The notes beneath the pieces were generated by a model. It worked only from the letters and a program-made list of their open reading frames with translations, ran no database searches and was not told where the DNA came from. Position numbers and translations under genes: made by a program. Positions 7,472-9,928 of a stretch of 9,928 nucleotides of DNA are shown here, in pieces. Position 1 is the stretch's first letter; each line of letters begins with the position of its first letter. The stretch spans positions 1 to 9,928 of the forward strand of contig CANPDS010000069.1 in assembly GCA_947573015.1 (NCBI GenBank). Direction: 5' to 3'. The stretch is from an uncultured Muribaculum sp. GTDB taxonomy: Bacteria; Bacteroidota; Bacteroidia; Bacteroidales; Muribaculaceae.

Positions 7472-9622
7472 TCAGTAGCCTTGATTCTGCATCCATCCCG
7501 GCAACATAGAAATTTGGTCTATCGGGATAGGCCAGAGCCGTTGATACATCTCATATCCCCCAAGATTATTTCGCTTTTGGAAAGCAAAGTAACGAGGGAG
7601 AAACATTTGCTTACGAAGAGAGGCTATATCTTCGATATTGTTGCCGCTGACCGAAATACCTTTGGCATTTGCAACCTGCCTAATGAGCGGTGATGCCATG
7701 GATTCATTTCCGGCAGCAATGTGACACTCAGCAAGCGATAGGAGTACATCGGCATATGTATAATAGCCGATGGTGTGTCCATGCATAACTTCATCGGGAA
7801 CAATGAGATGCAGGATTGTACCATCGTTTGGATCGTACTCATCGCCGGATGTAACGGAGTAACGCCTGCCATCCACAATCTGCTGAAGATATGTCTGCGC
7901 CTTAGAGTATTGGCCAAGCGCCAAGGAAATATTTGCCTTAGCTAAACGCCAAACATCCTTAGATATGTTGAATGCTGATTCTGCATCTGTAAATTGACTG
8001 TCGGCTTTTCTATCAGCGAATGATGATTCAATTGCGTCAAGTTGACTATCGAGGTATCGCAGATTGTACTCTGCAGGCTCTTGTCCGGGCACCATTCCAT
8101 CTTGCTGAATAGTTTCCAAAATGCCGATACTCCCCCACTTATCTATCATTTCAGTATAAGTAATTGCGTTGAGTAGCTTAAAGAACGGAACTGGAGCTGC
8201 CCGAATAAAATTGGCATTACGGGCAATCGCATTGTAAGCAGAGGTGAATGCGCTCCTGTTGTAATTGTCGACCGGCGTGAACGGACACTTAACATCGTAG
8301 TATCTGTACATTCCGGTGTAGCCACGTTCGACGTAGAACATCCATGAAAGTGCAGCTGCGAAATTAGAGAGAGAGGCATCAACGATTTGCTTACCTGTAT
8401 CACTAAGTTTAACCTCGATGGATGGGTCTCCATCAAGCGTTACATTGACTGTGGCTTGGCATACACCCATCATATCATAGAGAGGGATGGATACAGATTG
8501 TTGTGAGCGCTTTTCAGTCTTGGCGACTTTAATAGAGAGGACATTGTTGAGAAATGAGTAATCGCATTTGATTGGATTGCCTGTCTCGACAAAGAAATCG
8601 CCAAAGAAAGATCCTCCGGTCATGACATCTGATGGTGTTTCATCAAGGTTGCCATCGCCATACTCGTCTTTAAATTTCTCAAGCGATAGCCGGACATTTG
8701 ATGTAACGGTAACTGTTGCCTCTCCACCATCTTTACCAAAGTTTACTTCGCTTTGGGAAAGTGTCACCTGAACATTGTCGACAATTTCGTTGCCGGCAAT
8801 ACCATCATTGTTCCAGTCAAAGAAATAACGGAGATCAGGAATGGCAACCGTCATGCCAAGCTCACTATATCGGTCTTTGATGTTTTGGGCGAGTTTGTCA
8901 AGATCCTGCGTCACGCGACTCTTGCCTTGAAACACCGTTTTCATGTTGGAAGTAGTAAAGGAGCCGTCATCTGCGAGGTCTTGGCTCAATGTCGAAAGGT
9001 ATTGAGTGATTTCAGCATCAGTGCGGTCAGCTAAGATGATTGAAGAAATAGCAATAAGAACACCCGAACCATCGGTACCGGCAGTTATTGTCATACTCTC
9101 AGCAGGAGTATTCTCATGGGCTTGCAGACCAAATTGTGTGAGCAGTTCCTTTTGCGCTTGCTTATCGGCAGCGGCAAAGGTGGCTCCATCTTGCATAAGT
9201 TTATGAATACGGGAAGATTTGAGGTGTGTCAGGATATTAACGTTAACAGAGCTGCGATCAGACAGGTCAGCAAGCGCCACGAGGTGCAGTGTTCCGGTCG
9301 AGAGATTGCCAGTTACTTCGTTGAAGTAATATCCATCGGTTGCAATGCGGACATATTGAGACGCTAACTCTATTTTCCCTAGATTGAATGTTCCGGCATC
9401 ATCGGAGATTTCACCGTTGAAAACTGTGCCTATAGGGTTAAGCGAGGCATTGAGAGGTTGTACACTAATTGAAGTCCCGCGAACAAATGGTCCTTTTTCA
9501 ACTTTGCCCGACAGTTGATATTCACCGGCTTCGGGCATAGCACGCCCTCCCGGTTCGGGATCTGAGCAAGAAGCGAACAGAGCGGCAGCTATGAATGAAG
9601 TTAAAATATAATTGCAGTTCAT
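7472..9622 (-). CDS. SusD-like lipoprotein with N-terminal KGPF-type and BACON-like domains
   Basis: I take the ATG at 9622 (716 residues) because it starts a compact lipoprotein signal, MNCNYILTSFIAAALFASC, with lipid Cys19 followed by acidic SDPEP, as in surface-exposed Bacteroidetes lipoproteins; an in-frame ATG at 9667 would add 15 residues before it. Residues about 36-170 form a beta-domain (SGKVEKGPFVRGTSISV ... GYYFNEVTG ... VNVNILTHL) seen at the N-terminus of other secreted proteins, then a helical linker. DWNNDGIAGNE at 269-279 resembles a calcium loop. Residues about 285-397 are BACON-like (VTLSQSEVNFGKDGGEATVT, VTSNV). From about 405 the chain is SusD-like: NAIARNANFI, TYTEMIDKWGSIGI, helical repeats, then YADVLLSLAECHIAAGN and the terminal RLWPIPIDQI ... 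QNQGY. SusD proteins bind glycans or peptides and lid a SusC transporter. The SusD part is only about 310 residues against the usual 500 or so, no SusC gene is in view, and GC is lower than in its neighbours, suggesting transfer. Ligand unknown. Confidence 0.85.
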   Translation of the reverse strand: MNCNYILTSFIAAALFASCSDPEPGGRAMPEAGEYQLSGKVEKGPFVRGTSISVQPLNASLNPIGTVFNGEISDDAGTFNLGKIELASQYVRIATDGYYFNEVTGNLSTGTLHLVALADLSDRSSVNVNILTHLKSSRIHKLMQDGATFAAADKQAQKELLTQFGLQAHENTPAESMTITAGTDGSGVLIAISSIILADRTDAEITQYLSTLSQDLADDGSFTTSNMKTVFQGKSRVTQDLDKLAQNIKDRYSELGMTVAIPDLRYFFDWNNDGIAGNEIVDNVQVTLSQSEVNFGKDGGEATVTVTSNVRLSLEKFKDEYGDGNLDETPSDVMTGGSFFGDFFVETGNPIKCDYSFLNNVLSIKVAKTEKRSQQSVSIPLYDMMGVCQATVNVTLDGDPSIEVKLSDTGKQIVDASLSNFAAALSWMFYVERGYTGMYRYYDVKCPFTPVDNYNRSAFTSAYNAIARNANFIRAAPVPFFKLLNAITYTEMIDKWGSIGILETIQQDGMVPGQEPAEYNLRYLDSQLDAIESSFADRKADSQFTDAESAFNISKDVWRLAKANISLALGQYSKAQTYLQQIVDGRRYSVTSGDEYDPNDGTILHLIVPDEVMHGHTIGYYTYADVLLSLAECHIAAGNESMASPLIRQVANAKGISVSGNNIEDIASLRKQMFLPRYFAFQKRNNLGGYEMYQRLWPIPIDQISMLPGWMQNQGY

Positions 9623-9928
9623 TTTACAAAATGCGTCCATAAAACTTGGATAATCTTGAACAGCCAATTAGAAACTACTGAATATATTACATATACAGTT
9701 TGATCTATGGCTAATATGCTATTTTAGAGTGTTTCAGTTGCCACGCTACGCGGAGCATTGCTTGATTGAGGTATTACAAAATACCAATGGTTGCGCTCGG
9801 CTAACGTTGAGCTTACCATAGGCTATGTCCGTCCCGCGACTAAAGTATCTCCGTTGGCGAATTGTCTTGCAGTCGACCACTTATTCGTCCGATCATTTTT
9901 ACGTGGAGGCATTCGCCACAAATGGAGA
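9623..9928. other. Upstream region of the SusD-like gene: AT-rich leader and an unassigned GC-richer block
   Basis: Bases 9623 to about 9720 are AT-rich and presumably hold the promoter of the SusD-like gene; I could not pick out a convincing -33/-7 pair. From about 9735 the composition shifts to about half GC and continues to the window edge. There a + frame is open from 9770 to the end (53 codons) without an obvious start. On the - strand one frame is open from the right edge down to TAA at 9726-9724 with a single TAG at 9825-9823. No protein family is recognised in either. It may be the remnant of a gene entering from the right, or a repeated noncoding element. Confidence 0.35.
9721..9734. 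repeat. Copy 2 of the 14-base motif ATTTTnnAGTGTTT
   Basis: ATTTTAGAGTGTTT matches 12 of 14 bases of the motif at 7247-7260, in the same orientation relative to the downstream - strand gene. It lies 99 bases upstream of the chosen ATG at 9622, against 181 bases for copy 1 and its gene. It marks the edge of the GC-richer block. Function unknown. Confidence 0.3.

Noticed and set aside
7436..7693. Open frame of 85 codons on the + strand
   Set aside because: Most of it is antisense to the conserved SusD C-terminus, and no ribosome binding site or family motif is visible.
9623..9667. N-terminal extension of the SusD-like protein from the in-frame ATG at 9667
   Set aside because: It would put 15 polar residues with an extra cysteine before a complete lipoprotein signal peptide; the ATG at 9622 gives a normal signal length.

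Overview
The window looks like chromosomal DNA from a Bacteroidales bacterium, most plausibly a gut lineage such as Muribaculaceae or a relative (inference). The clues are a SusD-type C-terminus ending in an LWPIP...QNQGY motif, a BACON-like domain, an outer-membrane barrel of the OMP_b-brl_3 type with a carboxypeptidase-regulatory N-domain, lipoproteins with acidic residues just after the lipid cysteine, no strong Shine-Dalgarno sequences, and moderate GC that falls in the spacers.

Layout. Bases 1-1671 (+ strand) hold the last 56 codons of an NfnA/SudB-type FAD, 2Fe-2S subunit and, 37 bases on, a complete NfnB/GltA-type subunit. Together they form a cytosolic flavin/iron-sulfur NAD(P)H oxidoreductase. 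A perfect 15-bp stem with flanking A and T runs (1771-1819) separates this pair from three genes on the - strand and probably stops transcription from both sides. The first - strand gene (1844-3979) encodes a lipoprotein S9 serine peptidase resembling bacterial dipeptidyl-peptidase 5. It has its own weak Bacteroides-style promoter candidate and is insulated from the next gene by an AT-rich terminator hairpin (4136-4187). The second (4232-7066) encodes a 944-residue TonB-receptor-like outer-membrane barrel protein with an unusual Gly/Pro/Arg-rich C-terminal tail. The third (7472-9622) encodes a 716-residue lipoprotein of composite build: an N-terminal KGPF-type domain, a linker with an EF-hand-like loop, a BACON-like beta-sandwich and a shortened SusD-like C-terminal half.

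The two largest spacers (7067-7471 and 9623-9928) each combine an AT-rich stretch next to the - strand gene with a more GC-rich block that I cannot assign. The two blocks share three short collinear similarities, so they may be diverged copies of one element.

The three - strand products all belong to the cell envelope (peptide cleavage, outer-membrane transport or export, surface ligand capture), but separate terminators and long spacers argue against one operon. I see no rRNA, tRNA, CRISPR array, transposase or recognisable insertion-sequence end. The most unusual item is the SusD-like chimera, which has no SusC partner inside the window and a visibly lower GC content than its neighbours.
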